Shown piece by piece: positions 55,533 to 63,884 of a stretch of 64,000 bases of DNA. A program made the position numbers and the translations under genes. The notes below the pieces were generated by a model. It did not search any database. It worked only from the letters and a program-made list of their open reading frames with translations, and was not told the origin of the DNA. The stretch's first letter is position 1, and each line of letters begins with the position of its first letter. This stretch comes from Mediterraneibacter glycyrrhizinilyticus (GTDB taxonomy: Bacteria > Bacillota > Clostridia > Lachnospirales > Lachnospiraceae), in assembly GCF_016902345.1 (NCBI RefSeq), contig NZ_JACJLR010000011.1, positions 19,212 to 83,211 of the forward strand. Direction: 5' to 3'.

Positions 55533-56543
55533 ATGATCAAAGAAGCAATCATCAAACTTTCAAAGAAACAGGACTTAAGCTATGAGGAGGCAGAGCAGGT
55601 CATGAATGAGATCATGGAGGGGCAGGCGTCGGATGTACAGAAATCCGCCTATCTCACCGCGCTCTCCATGAAGGGAGAGAACATTGACGAGATCACCGCG
55701 TCTGCGGCGGGGATGCGCGCACACTGTATCAAGCTGCTCCACAACATGGATGTGCTTGAGATCGTGGGGACCGGAGGCGACGGGGCGAATTCGTTTAATA
55801 TCTCCACCACTTCCGCCATGGTCATCGCAGCGGCAGGAGTGCCGGTGGCAAAACATGGAAACCGGGCGGCGTCTTCAAGATCCGGAGCCGCGGATGTGCT
55901 GGAGGCGCTGGGCGTGCAGATCGACCTTCCGCCAAAGCGGAGCGCGGAACTGTTACATGAGATCCAGATCTGCTTTCTCTTTGCCCAGAACTATCATATT
56001 GCGATGAAATATGTGGCTCCGATCCGAAAAGAGCTGGGGATCCGGACCGTGTTCAATATCCTGGGACCTCTGTCGAATCCGGCAGGGGCGAACATGGAAC
56101 TGATGGGCGTCTACGAACAGGAACTGGTGGAGCCCCTGGCACAGGTCATGGCGAAGCTGGGCGTTGTGCGGGGAATGGTGGTCTATGGGCAGGATAAGCT
56201 GGATGAGATTTCCATGAGCGCGCCAACTTCCGTGTGCGAGATCCGGGACGGGTGGTTCCAGTCTTATGAGATCACGCCGGAGCAGTTCGGCTATACCCGC
56301 TGTGCAAAGACAGAGCTGACAGGAGGGACGCCGGAAGAAAATGCAGAGATCACAAAGTCGATCCTCCGGGGCGAAGAACGTGGGGCAAAACGATGCGCAG
56401 TGTGCTTAAACGCGGGGGCTGCGATCTATATCGCGGGGAAGACCCGCTCCATGGAAGAAGGCGTGCGGATGGCGGAGCGGATCATCGATGACGGCAGGGC
56501 GATGAATAAATTGGAGCAGTTTATCAGGGAGAGCAGGAAATGA
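55533..56543 (+). CDS. trpD: Anthranilate phosphoribosyltransferase
   Basis: 336 residues from ATG 55533 after AGGAGG; an in-frame ATG at 55473 is less likely. [24 protein letters not shown] is the PRPP-binding signature; [29 protein letters not shown] and [12 protein letters not shown] follow. It joins anthranilate to PRPP in the second step of tryptophan synthesis. Full length and intact. Overlaps trpC (ATGA). Confidence 0.97.
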   Translation: MIKEAIIKLSKKQDLSYEEAEQVMNEIMEGQASDVQKSAYLTALSMKGENIDEITASAAGMRAHCIKLLHNMDVLEIVGTGGDGANSFNISTTSAMVIAAAGVPVAKHGNRAASSRSGAADVLEALGVQIDLPPKRSAELLHEIQICFLFAQNYHIAMKYVAPIRKELGIRTVFNILGPLSNPAGANMELMGVYEQELVEPLAQVMAKLGVVRGMVVYGQDKLDEISMSAPTSVCEIRDGWFQSYEITPEQFGYTRCAKTELTGGTPEENAEITKSILRGEERGAKRCAVCLNAGAAIYIAGKTRSMEEGVRMAERIIDDGRAMNKLEQFIRESRK

Positions 56544-57385
56544 ATATTTTGGACAGAATCGTAGAGAGGACAAAAGAGCGGATCCGGGAGGAGAAGAGAC
56601 AGATTCCCCTTTGTGAGATGAGGGCCAGAGCAGAGGGCGCTGACGGAAGGGGATATCTGTTCGAGGAGGCGCTGCGAAAAGAGGGGCTTTCTTTCATCTG
56701 CGAGGTGAAAAAGGCGTCTCCGTCCAAAGGGGTGATCGCGTCAGAGTTCCCCTATCTTGAGATCGCAAAAGACTATGAGATGGGAGGAGCGGCGGCGATC
56801 TCCTGTCTGACGGAACCTTTCTGGTTCCAGGGGAGCGACCGGTATCTCGAGGAGATCGCAGAAAGTGTGTCGATTCCTGTCCTGCGGAAAGATTTTACCT
56901 GTGACGAATACATGGTCTTTCAGGCAAAGGCGATGGGAGCTTCGGCGATTCTGCTCATCTGTTCCGTTCTGGATGACGGGGCGCTGAAGTCTTATCATCA
57001 GCTTGCGGAGGAGCTTGGAATGTCCGCACTGGTGGAGGCGCACAGCCCGGAGGAGATTGAGCGGGCGAAGGCAGCGGGAGCCAGGATCATCGGAGTGAAC
57101 AACCGGGACCTGAAAAATTTTACCGTGGATATCGGGCACAGCATGAAACTGCGGAAACTGGTGGGGCCGGAGACATTGTTTGTATCGGAGAGCGGGATCC
57201 GCGGACCGGAAGATATGCGGGCACTCTATGAGAGCGGTACGGATGCGGTGCTGATCGGAGAGATGCTGATGCGCTCTTTGGACCGGAAAGAGACACTCCG
57301 GAGCCTGCAGAGTGCTGCCGCACACGAAAAAGATACCGGGAACGCGGACATGAAACAGGAAAAAATCCGGGAGGGATGGGAATGA
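56540..57385 (+). CDS. trpC: Indole-3-glycerol phosphate synthase
   Basis: 281 residues. The barrel motifs [91 protein letters not shown] and [11 protein letters not shown] include the catalytic Lys and Glu residues. It closes the ring of CdRP to indole-3-glycerol phosphate. Intact, with a slightly long charged C-terminus ([18 protein letters not shown]). Overlaps the trpF start (ATGA). Confidence 0.97.
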   Translation: MNILDRIVERTKERIREEKRQIPLCEMRARAEGADGRGYLFEEALRKEGLSFICEVKKASPSKGVIASEFPYLEIAKDYEMGGAAAISCLTEPFWFQGSDRYLEEIAESVSIPVLRKDFTCDEYMVFQAKAMGASAILLICSVLDDGALKSYHQLAEELGMSALVEAHSPEEIERAKAAGARIIGVNNRDLKNFTVDIGHSMKLRKLVGPETLFVSESGIRGPEDMRALYESGTDAVLIGEMLMRSLDRKETLRSLQSAAAHEKDTGNADMKQEKIREGWE

Positions 57386-58022
57386 CAAAGATCAAGATCT
57401 GCGGATTGAGCCGTCCCGAAGACATTGATTACGTTAATGAGGCAAAGCCGGATTACTGTGGATTTGTTATCGGGGTGCCGTCAAGCCGGAGAAATGTGTC
57501 GGTCGAGACTCTGTACAGACTGCGGAAAAGACTTTCGGACAGTATCATTCCAACCGGCGTCTTCGTCAATGCTGATGTGGAGCTGCCGGCAGGGCTGCTG
57601 CGGGATGGTGTGATCTCAGTGGTGCAGCTCCACGGACAGGAAGACGAGACGTATATCAGAACCCTGAGAAAACTGGCCGGTGGAATGGCGGGCAGATCAT
57701 CAGAAGGAGCGGAAGGCGGATCTTTCGGAGGCAGGATCATCAAGGCATTTTCTGTGAAACAGATCGAAGATATAGAGAGCGCATTTGCGAGCAGCGCCGA
57801 TATGGTACTCCTTGACCACGGGAAAGGTGGTACGGGAGAACGACAGTGTGGAGAAGCCTTTCTTCCTCGCCGGGGGGAGTAAGGCCGGACAACATCACTG
57901 AGGCGGTCAGGCGGTGCGGTCCCTACGGAGTGGACCTGAGCAGCGCGGTGGAGACCGAAGGGAGAAAGGATAGAAGAAAAATATTGGCAGCAGTGGCTGC
58001 AGTAAGGAGTGCAGGGCGATGA
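57382..58022 (+). pseudogene. trpF: Phosphoribosylanthranilate isomerase, frameshifted trpF
   Basis: ATG 57382 ([29 protein letters not shown]) runs clean to MVLLDHGKGGTGE and then goes off to a stop at 57882. The expected C-terminus is still there in other frames: VEKPFFLAGG at 57848-57877, then (after the run of six G at 57872-57877) RPDNITEAVRRCGPYGVDLSS...AVRSAGR up to a stop at 58020-58022, where it would overlap trpB as ATGA. So at least two frame changes separate the pieces, with a few residues (the usual FDW.... segment) missing. The ancestral gene was ~205 residues. Loss of the C-terminal phosphate-binding loop should inactivate it. A sequencing error in the G run could explain only one of the changes. 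Confidence 0.87.
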
Positions 58023-59203
58023 AGAAAGGAAGATATGGCATCCACGGAGGACAGTATATCCCGGAGACGCTGATGAACGCGGTAAGGGAACTTGAGGAAG
58101 CGTATGAGTTCTATAAGAAGGATCCCGGGTTCCAGGCAGAACTGGCGGAACTTTTGAACGAATATGCGGGGAGACCGTCCCGCCTGTATTATGCAGAGAG
58201 GATGACAGAGGACCTGGGCGGAGCAAAGATCTACCTGAAAAGGGAAGATCTGAACCACACGGGAGCCCATAAGATCAACAATGTTCTGGGACAGATCCTT
58301 CTGGCAAAGAAGATGGGGAAGACCCGGGTGATTGCGGAGACCGGCGCCGGACAGCACGGCGTCGCGACAGCGACGGCAGCAGCTTTGATGGGAATGGAGT
58401 GTGAGGTGTTCATGGGCGAGAAGGACACGAAACGCCAGGCTCTCAATGTCTACCGGATGCGTCTCCTGGGAGCAAAAGTCCATGCGGTCACATCCGGGAC
58501 GGCGACGCTGAAAGACGCGGTCTCAGAGACTATGAGAGAATGGACAAAACGGATCGATGACACACACTATGTATTGGGATCCTGCATGGGGCCTCATCCG
58601 TTTCCGGAGATCGTGCGGGATTTTCAGTCCGTTATCTCAAGAGAGATCAAGGAGCAGCTGCTGGAGAGAGAAGGACGGCTTCCGGATGCGGTCCTTGCCT
58701 GTGTGGGCGGAGGATCCAATGCCATCGGGGCGTTCTATCATTTTATTGAAGATGAGAGCGTCCGTCTCATCGGGTGCGAGGCGGCTGGAAGAGGCGTCGA
58801 TACGGCGGAGACCGCCGCGACCATCGCCACCGGAAAGCTGGGGATCTTCCACGGGATGAAATCTTATTTCTGTCAGGATGAGTACGGACAGATCGCACCG
58901 GTATATTCGATCTCTGCCGGTTTGGATTATCCGGGTGTGGGACCAGAGCATGCAGATCTGTACGACAGGGGCAGGGCGGAATATGTTCCCGTGACAGACG
59001 ATGAGGCGGTGGATGCGTTCGAATACCTGGCGAGGATGGAGGGGATCATCCCGGCCATCGAGAGTGCCCACGCGGTAGCTTACGCAAGGAAACTGGCGCC
59101 CCAGATGGGGGAGGACCAGATCATGGTGATCAATATTTCCGGCAGGGGCGATAAAGACTGCGCTGCCATTGCCAGATACAGAGGGGAGGATATCTATGAG
59201 TAG
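58019..59203 (+). CDS. trpB: Tryptophan synthase beta chain
   Basis: 394 residues. The start overlaps the ancestral trpF end. [42 protein letters not shown] contains the PLP Lys in [46 protein letters not shown] and [10 protein letters not shown] (phosphate loop) follow. It joins indole and serine to tryptophan, with TrpA. Intact, standard TrpB1 length. Overlaps trpA by 8 bases. Confidence 0.98.
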   Translation: MKKGRYGIHGGQYIPETLMNAVRELEEAYEFYKKDPGFQAELAELLNEYAGRPSRLYYAERMTEDLGGAKIYLKREDLNHTGAHKINNVLGQILLAKKMGKTRVIAETGAGQHGVATATAAALMGMECEVFMGEKDTKRQALNVYRMRLLGAKVHAVTSGTATLKDAVSETMREWTKRIDDTHYVLGSCMGPHPFPEIVRDFQSVISREIKEQLLEREGRLPDAVLACVGGGSNAIGAFYHFIEDESVRLIGCEAAGRGVDTAETAATIATGKLGIFHGMKSYFCQDEYGQIAPVYSISAGLDYPGVGPEHADLYDRGRAEYVPVTDDEAVDAFEYLARMEGIIPAIESAHAVAYARKLAPQMGEDQIMVINISGRGDKDCAAIARYRGEDIYE

Positions 59204-59966
59204 GATACAGGAAGCATTTCAGGACAAAAAGGCATTCATTCCGTTTATTACCTGCGGAGATCCGGATCTCGAGACAACGGAGAAGCTGGTATACGCCATG
59301 GAGGAGGCAGGGGCGTCTCTGATCGAGCTGGGGATTCCCTTCTCTGACCCTACGGCAGAAGGCCCGGTCATTCAGGAGGCGAACATTCGGGCTCTCTTAG
59401 GAGGAGTGACGACGGATAAGATCTTTGATATGGCAGCGAGGATCCGGCAGCGGACCCAGATCCCGCTGGTATTCATGACCTATGCCAATGTGGTCTTCTC
59501 AAGAGGGATCGGGCATTTTGCTAAACGGGCGGCAGAGGCAGGGATCGACGGACTGATCCTGCCGGATGTACCCTTTGAGGAGAAGGAAGAGTTTGCCGGC
59601 GCCTGCCGGGAGTATGGGCTGGATTTTATCTCATTGATCGCTCCCACCTCCCGTGAGCGGATCCGGATGATCGCAGAGAAAGCTTCCGGGTTTGTATACT
59701 GTGTCTCATCCCTGGGCGTGACCGGGACGAGAAGTGATATCACAACGGATACCGGAGCCATGGTGAGAATGGTGAAGGAAACGAAAAAGATTCCCTGTGC
59801 AGTGGGGTTCGGCATCTCCACGCCGGAGCAGGCGGCCAGGATCGGAGCGACTTCCGACGGAGTGATCGTGGGAAGCGCGATCGTGAAGCTGTGTGCCCGG
59901 TATGGAAGGGAATGTGTTCCTTATGTGGCAGAATATGTGAAGAAAATGACGGAGGCGCTGGCTTAG
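59196..59966 (+). CDS. trpA: Tryptophan synthase alpha chain
   Basis: 256 residues from ATG 59196, preceded by GGGGAGGA inside trp[42 protein letters not shown] (catalytic Glu and Asp), [31 protein letters not shown] and [14 protein letters not shown] are all present. It splits indole-3-glycerol phosphate and channels indole to TrpB. Intact last gene of the trp operon. Confidence 0.98.
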   Translation: MSRIQEAFQDKKAFIPFITCGDPDLETTEKLVYAMEEAGASLIELGIPFSDPTAEGPVIQEANIRALLGGVTTDKIFDMAARIRQRTQIPLVFMTYANVVFSRGIGHFAKRAAEAGIDGLILPDVPFEEKEEFAGACREYGLDFISLIAPTSRERIRMIAEKASGFVYCVSSLGVTGTRSDITTDTGAMVRMVKETKKIPCAVGFGISTPEQAARIGATSDGVIVGSAIVKLCARYGRECVPYVAEYVKKMTEALA

Positions 59967-59978
59967 GCCAGAGGAGAG

Positions 59979-59987
59979 TGGTATAAT
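59979..59987 (+). promoter_or_regulatory. Extended -10 promoter before the diacylglycerol/undecaprenol kinase gene
   Basis: TG-G-TATAAT at 59979-59987, 36 bases before the start codon; no strong -35 is seen, as is common for extended -10 promoters. Confidence 0.45.
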
Positions 59988-60022
59988 ATGAGCACAGTGA
60001 TGATTCGCAGAAGGAGGATGTT

Positions 60023-60406
60023 ATGAAGAAGAACCGAAAAGCCCCGATCGTCCGCAGCTTCGGCTATGCCTTTGAGGGAATCTGGACAGGGATACGGAAA
60101 GAAAGGAACATGAAGATCCATTGCATGGCAGTCATCCTTGTGACGGCAGCAGGATTATTTTTCGGGATTTCTGCCATGGAGTGGTGTATCTGCCTTCTGC
60201 TGTTCGGAATGGTGGTTTCTCTGGAGCTTGTGAACACGGCGGTGGAAGCTGTGGTGGATCTGGTGACGGAAGAGAAAAAAACGCTGGCCAAGATCGCGAA
60301 GGATACGGCGGCAGGAGCGGTTTTGTTCACAGCGATCATGGCAGTGTTTATCGGATGTATTATTTTTATCCCGTATGTGCTTGACTGGTTCAGCGCTGTC
60401 TTATGA
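60023..60406 (+). CDS. dgkA: Diacylglycerol/undecaprenol kinase family protein
   Basis: 127 residues with three to four membrane helices. The signature LELVNTAVEAVVDLVTEEKKTLAKIAKDTAAGAVLF carries the active-site E..N.A.E...D pattern and AKD.AAGAVL. Gram-positive DgkA recycles undecaprenol to its phosphate for cell-wall synthesis. AAGGAGGA precedes the start. It has no yqfG-type neighbour here and follows trpA by 57 bases. Confidence 0.93.
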   Translation: MKKNRKAPIVRSFGYAFEGIWTGIRKERNMKIHCMAVILVTAAGLFFGISAMEWCICLLLFGMVVSLELVNTAVEAVVDLVTEEKKTLAKIAKDTAAGAVLFTAIMAVFIGCIIFIPYVLDWFSAVL

Positions 60407-60482
60407 GCCTGCACCCTTCCGTGGGAGTTTCAGTTCCATCTGGCTGCCGGAAGGATAAAACCCCGTTTTTGGCGGAGATTGT

Positions 60483-60511
60483 TTGACTTCAACGTCTCTT
60501 GCTGATACAAT
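60483..60511 (+). promoter_or_regulatory. Promoter of the SseB-domain gene
   Basis: TTGACT at 60483-60488, a 17-base spacer, TACAAT at 60506-60511. Confidence 0.75.
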
Positions 60512-60557
60512 ACTAAATGTGCCGGAAAGGCAGAAGAGAAAGGAAGGGCATTTACAG

Positions 60558-61331
60558 ATGGAAGAGAAGAAGACAGCAGTCACAAAACAGGAAACACTGG
60601 CGGCGCTGAGAAAGCCGGGAGAGCTTTATGCGGTCATGTCCCAGGCAACAAGGATGCCCTTTGTAATGTGTGACGAAGAGACATTTGACGACGAGGTTTT
60701 TCTGTATTACAGAGTGGAGGACGCCAAAGAGAAGGCAGAGCAGCTTGCAAAAGAGCGCTATCGCACTGCTGTTGTAAAGATTGAGGAGAATCAGCTTCTT
60801 GGATTCTACTCAAACCTCTATACAATGGGGGTAAACTGTCTGGCGGTCAATGACGGGACGGATACGGCGATCTGTATCCAGCTGAACGACCTTGTTAAGA
60901 GAAAAGAGCCGGAAGAACTCCCGGAAGGAAAAAGAGTGATCGAGAATGCGGCGCTTCATCTTACCGCTTTATATTTCATGCAGGAGATGAGAAGACTGGA
61001 GAAGCCGGAGCCCACAGAGCAGTTAAAGGAATTGCAGGAAGAACTCCTGGCTCATTATCAGAAGGGAACGTATATCGTGGCGCTTCAGGAAGACGGACAG
61101 GTTCCGGTTCTGAAGCAGAAGGATGGGAGTATTTATCAGCCGATCTTTACCGATGTGATCGAATTCCAGAAGTTCAGCAGAGGAAAAAAGATGAAGATGG
61201 CTGCAGTTCCCGCAGAGAAGATACCGGAAATCCTTGTCCCGGAGGCAAAGGGTGTGGCGGTCAATCCGTTCGGTGTGAACGTGCAGCTCCAGGTGGCACG
61301 GAAGAAAAATCAGCCTGTGCCGAACGCATGA
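60558..61331 (+). CDS. SseB-domain protein
   Basis: 257 residues from ATG 60558 after GGAAGG; a start at 60483 would overlap the -35 element, so it is rejected. The C-terminal part, GTYIVALQEDGQVPVLKQKDGSIYQPIFTDVIEFQKFSRGKKM, matches the SseB N-terminal-type fold (PF07179: ...LPLFTS..EF..F). The N-terminal half (ELYAVMSQATRMPFVMCDEETFDDEVFLYYRVEDAKEKAEQLA) looks like a second, diverged alpha/beta copy. No signal peptide. Despite the name, these cytoplasmic proteins are not known secretion effectors in Bacillota; function unknown. A terminator follows. Confidence 0.8.
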   Translation: MEEKKTAVTKQETLAALRKPGELYAVMSQATRMPFVMCDEETFDDEVFLYYRVEDAKEKAEQLAKERYRTAVVKIEENQLLGFYSNLYTMGVNCLAVNDGTDTAICIQLNDLVKRKEPEELPEGKRVIENAALHLTALYFMQEMRRLEKPEPTEQLKELQEELLAHYQKGTYIVALQEDGQVPVLKQKDGSIYQPIFTDVIEFQKFSRGKKMKMAAVPAEKIPEILVPEAKGVAVNPFGVNVQLQVARKKNQPVPNA

Positions 61332-61354
61332 CAGATATAGGAAGAGGAAACAGC

Positions 61355-61382
61355 AAAGTGTGCGCATTGTCGCACACTTTTT
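61355..61382 (+). terminator. Intrinsic terminator of the SseB-domain gene
   Basis: AAAGTGTGCG (61355-61364), CATTGT loop, a perfect CGCACACTTT arm (61371-61380), then TT. Confidence 0.75.
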
Positions 61383-61392
61383 AAACTGGCAG

Positions 61393-61533
61393 GGTGGAGT
61401 CAGCAGGAGTGCAGGCGTTGTCAAGATGTTTGAGGAGGAGCTGGGAATGCCTGTGATGGTGGATGAGAAGGGATATCTGATGGGGGCCTTCGGTATCCCT
61501 GTGCTGGCAAAAGAGAGCCAGGAAGAGAAATAA
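61393..61533 (+). pseudogene. C-terminal remnant of a 2-hydroxyacyl-CoA dehydratase activator (HgdC/BadF-type ATPase)
   Basis: From 61393 the frame reads GGVSRSAGVVKMFEEELG then MPVMVDEKGYLMGAFGIPVLA, ending in a Lys/Glu-rich tail at 61533. This matches the last ~45 residues of the activator ATPase family (TGGVA.N.GVV.ALE..LG..V.VP......GALGAA). There is no start or ribosome site, and the sequence before it is the terminator of the SseB-domain gene. The remaining ~200 or more residues are gone. It is a truncated remnant. Confidence 0.75.
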
Positions 61534-61584
61534 AAAAGATGCTTATAAAATAAAAATATGATGCCGACAGAGGGAGGAATTTCT

Positions 61585-63069
61585 ATGCCAGTATTTGACT
61601 TTAACAATTCGACGGATCAGAAACAGGATCCTGTCTGTACTTATTCTGTTTTTCGGACGAATGGATCAGAGCCGTCTCCGGAACATCCCATCCTTGTCCT
61701 GGACAGCCGGGGGAAAAGCTTGAAACATCATTCCAGGGGTGTGTTTACAAACCCGGTCAAGCGGACTGCCTTTGAGGCGGAGGGCGAGAACGGAGTGGTG
61801 AGCGCGGATATCCTGCAGATCGATGCGCGTTTTGTAAGCCTTTTGAAATGGCTGGGAGAAAACCATATCAATGTACGTCTCTCAGGAGCAGAAACGGAAG
61901 CAGGGTATTCTGTATACAAGATACGGGAAATCGCGTTTGGCGGCGGTCATAAGCTGTCTGCTGAGGACGGTTTCCTTCAATTTATGATCGAGCGGCTCCT
62001 TGCCAGCGACGCGCCTTCTGAGGAGGCGGAGGATGAAGACGAGGTGGAGAACGGAGACAGCATGAAGCTGACCAGTATCCAGAGCATCACGGATTTTATG
62101 AACTGTGCCGGGAGGACCCTGCCGGATAATATCCGCTTATGGGCGAGGAGGAATCTGGCGGTGGCCAGATCCCACGAGGTGTCGGCGGAGGAGCGGCGCC
62201 ATGCCCAGCGCGCGTTGTCTATCATGATGAATATTCAATGGAAAAGCAATTATTTTGAATCTATAGATGTGAATGAAGCACGAAAAATACTCGATGAAGA
62301 ACTTTACGGAATGGAAAAAGTAAAGCAGAGGATCATTGAGACGATCATCCAGATCAACCGGACCCATACCCTCCCGGCGTACGGGCTTCTGCTCATCGGA
62401 CCGGCCGGGACGGGGAAATCACAGATCGCCTATGCGGTAGCTCGGATCCTGAAACTTCCCTGGACGACACTGGATATGAGTTCCATCAATGATCCGGAGC
62501 AGCTCACCGGAAGTTCCAGGATCTATGCCAATGCGAAACCGGGAATCATCATGGAAGCATTCTCCGCGGCGGGGGAGTCCAGTCTGGTCTTTATTATTAA
62601 TGAACTGGATAAAGCCGCCTCAGGAAAAGGGAACGGAAATCCGGCGGACGTTCTCCTGACCCTGCTGGACAACCTTGGATTTACAGACAACTATATGGAG
62701 TGTATGATCCCGACCACCGGTGTCTATCCGATCGCGACGGCAAATGACAGGAACCAGATCAGCGCTCCGCTGATGTCCCGTTTTGCTGTCATCGAGATCC
62801 CGGATTATACGCCCGAGGAGAAGAAGATCATTTTCTCAAGATATGCCCTCCCGAAGGTTATGAAACGGATCGGCATGCGCAGAGAAGAGTGCGTGCTGAC
62901 GGAAGAGGCGCTGGATGCGGTCGTTGATCTATACAAAGGGACCAGCGGGATCCGTGACCTGGAGCAGGCGGCAGAGCACCTTGCCGCGCATGCTCTGTAT
63001 CAGATCGAGGCGGACCGTGTGGACTCTGTGATGTATGATGCTGAGATGGTACGGGGGCTGCTGCCGTAA
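61585..63069 (+). CDS. Lon-like AAA+ ATPase without a protease domain
   Basis: 494 residues from ATG 61585 after GGGAGGAA. The N-terminal ~200 residues are unrecognised, ending in an acidic linker (SEEAEDEDEVENG). From ~225 the Lon-type ATPase begins: ARKILDEELYGMEKVKQRIIE, Walker A GPAGTGKSQ, SRIYANAKPG pore-loop area, Walker B LVFIINELDKA, sensor-1 IATANDRNQISAPLMSRF and sensor-2 SGIRDLEQAAEHL. In Lon the Walker B reads LLDEID; here Asn replaces the first Asp. It stops after the small AAA subdomain, with no Ser-Lys protease. It could be a MoxR-like remodeller. Ends 141 bases before the GNAT-like gene. Confidence 0.82.
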   Translation: MPVFDFNNSTDQKQDPVCTYSVFRTNGSEPSPEHPILVLDSRGKSLKHHSRGVFTNPVKRTAFEAEGENGVVSADILQIDARFVSLLKWLGENHINVRLSGAETEAGYSVYKIREIAFGGGHKLSAEDGFLQFMIERLLASDAPSEEAEDEDEVENGDSMKLTSIQSITDFMNCAGRTLPDNIRLWARRNLAVARSHEVSAEERRHAQRALSIMMNIQWKSNYFESIDVNEARKILDEELYGMEKVKQRIIETIIQINRTHTLPAYGLLLIGPAGTGKSQIAYAVARILKLPWTTLDMSSINDPEQLTGSSRIYANAKPGIIMEAFSAAGESSLVFIINELDKAASGKGNGNPADVLLTLLDNLGFTDNYMECMIPTTGVYPIATANDRNQISAPLMSRFAVIEIPDYTPEEKKIIFSRYALPKVMKRIGMRREECVLTEEALDAVVDLYKGTSGIRDLEQAAEHLAAHALYQIEADRVDSVMYDAEMVRGLLP

Positions 63070-63120
63070 AGGGCGGCTGCTATAACCTTGGAGAGACTTC
63101 TTGGATTTTTGACAGAAACG

Positions 63121-63149
63121 TTGTCTTTCTTCATCGGGATTGCTATAAT
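63121..63149 (+). promoter_or_regulatory. Promoter of the GNAT-like gene
   Basis: TTGTCT at 63121-63126, a 17-base spacer, and an extended TGC-TATAAT (-10 at 63144-63149). Confidence 0.65.
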
Positions 63150-63210
63150 TGCATTATCGGAGCACATGCTTTAGATTCAGGTATTACAGAAGAGATGGGA
63201 AGAAAGGTTC

Positions 63211-63630
63211 ATGGCAGTTATTTTATATATAAGAAAAGATTACTTCAGAGGGGTAACCTTATCAGATAAAAGCGCACATATTCTGGAATTCCATTACAGA
63301 GGCCAGAACGTGGATGTGTTTGACAGCGGCAGACAGGTCTTTCATCTGGAATATTTTCTTGAGAGCAAGTTTAAAGCGAATATACTGGATTTCTTTGTAA
63401 CCGACATTACGCTTCGGGGAAAGGGATACGGAAAAGTGTGCATGCTGGAGATCCTGGACCAGCTGAAGAAGAAGCAGGTCACCCTGATCAAGGCGCCCAT
63501 TGGATACGAACTGGCGCCGGTGGGCTATGCCGGACCGGAACAGTATCTGACACTTATGACAGAGTTCTATGAGAAGACCGGATTTTCGATCAGCGGAGAC
63601 GGAGATGCCGCGATCCAGATCCTTGGATGA
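63211..63630 (+). CDS. GNAT-like small protein
   Basis: 139 residues; AGATGGGAAGAAAGG precedes the start. The N-terminal half is beta-rich (HILEFHYRGQNVDVFDSGRQVFHLEYF). LRGKGYGKVCMLEILDQLKKKQVTLIKAPIG matches GNAT motif A (R-G-x-G-x-G then a helix), and TEFYEKTGFSISGDG resembles motif B (FYEK.GF). The shortened beta1-beta3 region makes catalysis uncertain. It is transcribed from its own promoter downstream of the Lon-like ATPase. Acceptor unknown. Confidence 0.65.
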   Translation: MAVILYIRKDYFRGVTLSDKSAHILEFHYRGQNVDVFDSGRQVFHLEYFLESKFKANILDFFVTDITLRGKGYGKVCMLEILDQLKKKQVTLIKAPIGYELAPVGYAGPEQYLTLMTEFYEKTGFSISGDGDAAIQILG

Positions 63631-63685
63631 ACAGCGAGATTGTATGTGTAAGTGGATAGACTGTTTAATGACAAAATTGGAAAAA

Positions 63686-63747
63686 TTGCACAATTTATTT
63701 AGAAATAAATTAGATAAAATTACAGGGTTGACTATTTTGCACAATTT
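63686..63747 (+). promoter_or_regulatory. Pair of TTGCACAATTT direct repeats around the 63728 promoter
   Basis: TTGCACAATTT occurs at 63686-63696 and again at 63737-63747, 51 bases apart. The second copy lies in the -35/-10 spacer. They are candidate operator sites for an unidentified regulator. Confidence 0.5.
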
Positions 63748-63757
63748 TGTATATACT
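63728..63757 (+). promoter_or_regulatory. Promoter of the short putative RNA
   Basis: TTGACT at 63728-63733, an 18-base spacer, TATACT at 63752-63757. Confidence 0.65.
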
Positions 63758-63763
63758 AGTTAT

Positions 63764-63861
63764 GGAAAATGAATACGCGATAGTGTGTTACTGTAAGGCA
63801 GGCATAAACTATCCTTTCGACTCACACCAAGTGAGCAAAAGGTTTAGTTTATGCTTTTTTT
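63764..63861 (+). ncRNA. Putative ~100-nt small RNA
   Basis: A good promoter at 63728 and a strong terminator at 63802-63861 define a transcript of about 100 bases. The only reading frame (from ATG 63762) has no ribosome site and runs through the terminator, so a structural or regulatory RNA is more likely than a peptide. I do not recognise a known RNA family. Confidence 0.45.
63802..63861 (+). terminator. Strong intrinsic terminator
   Basis: GCATAAACTA (63802-63811) pairs with TAGTTTATGC (63845-63854), with inner stems CCTTT/AAAGG and CTCAC/GTGAG, then seven T. Confidence 0.85.
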
Positions 63862-63884
63862 GCGTTCCAGCTTCAAGCCCTGCA

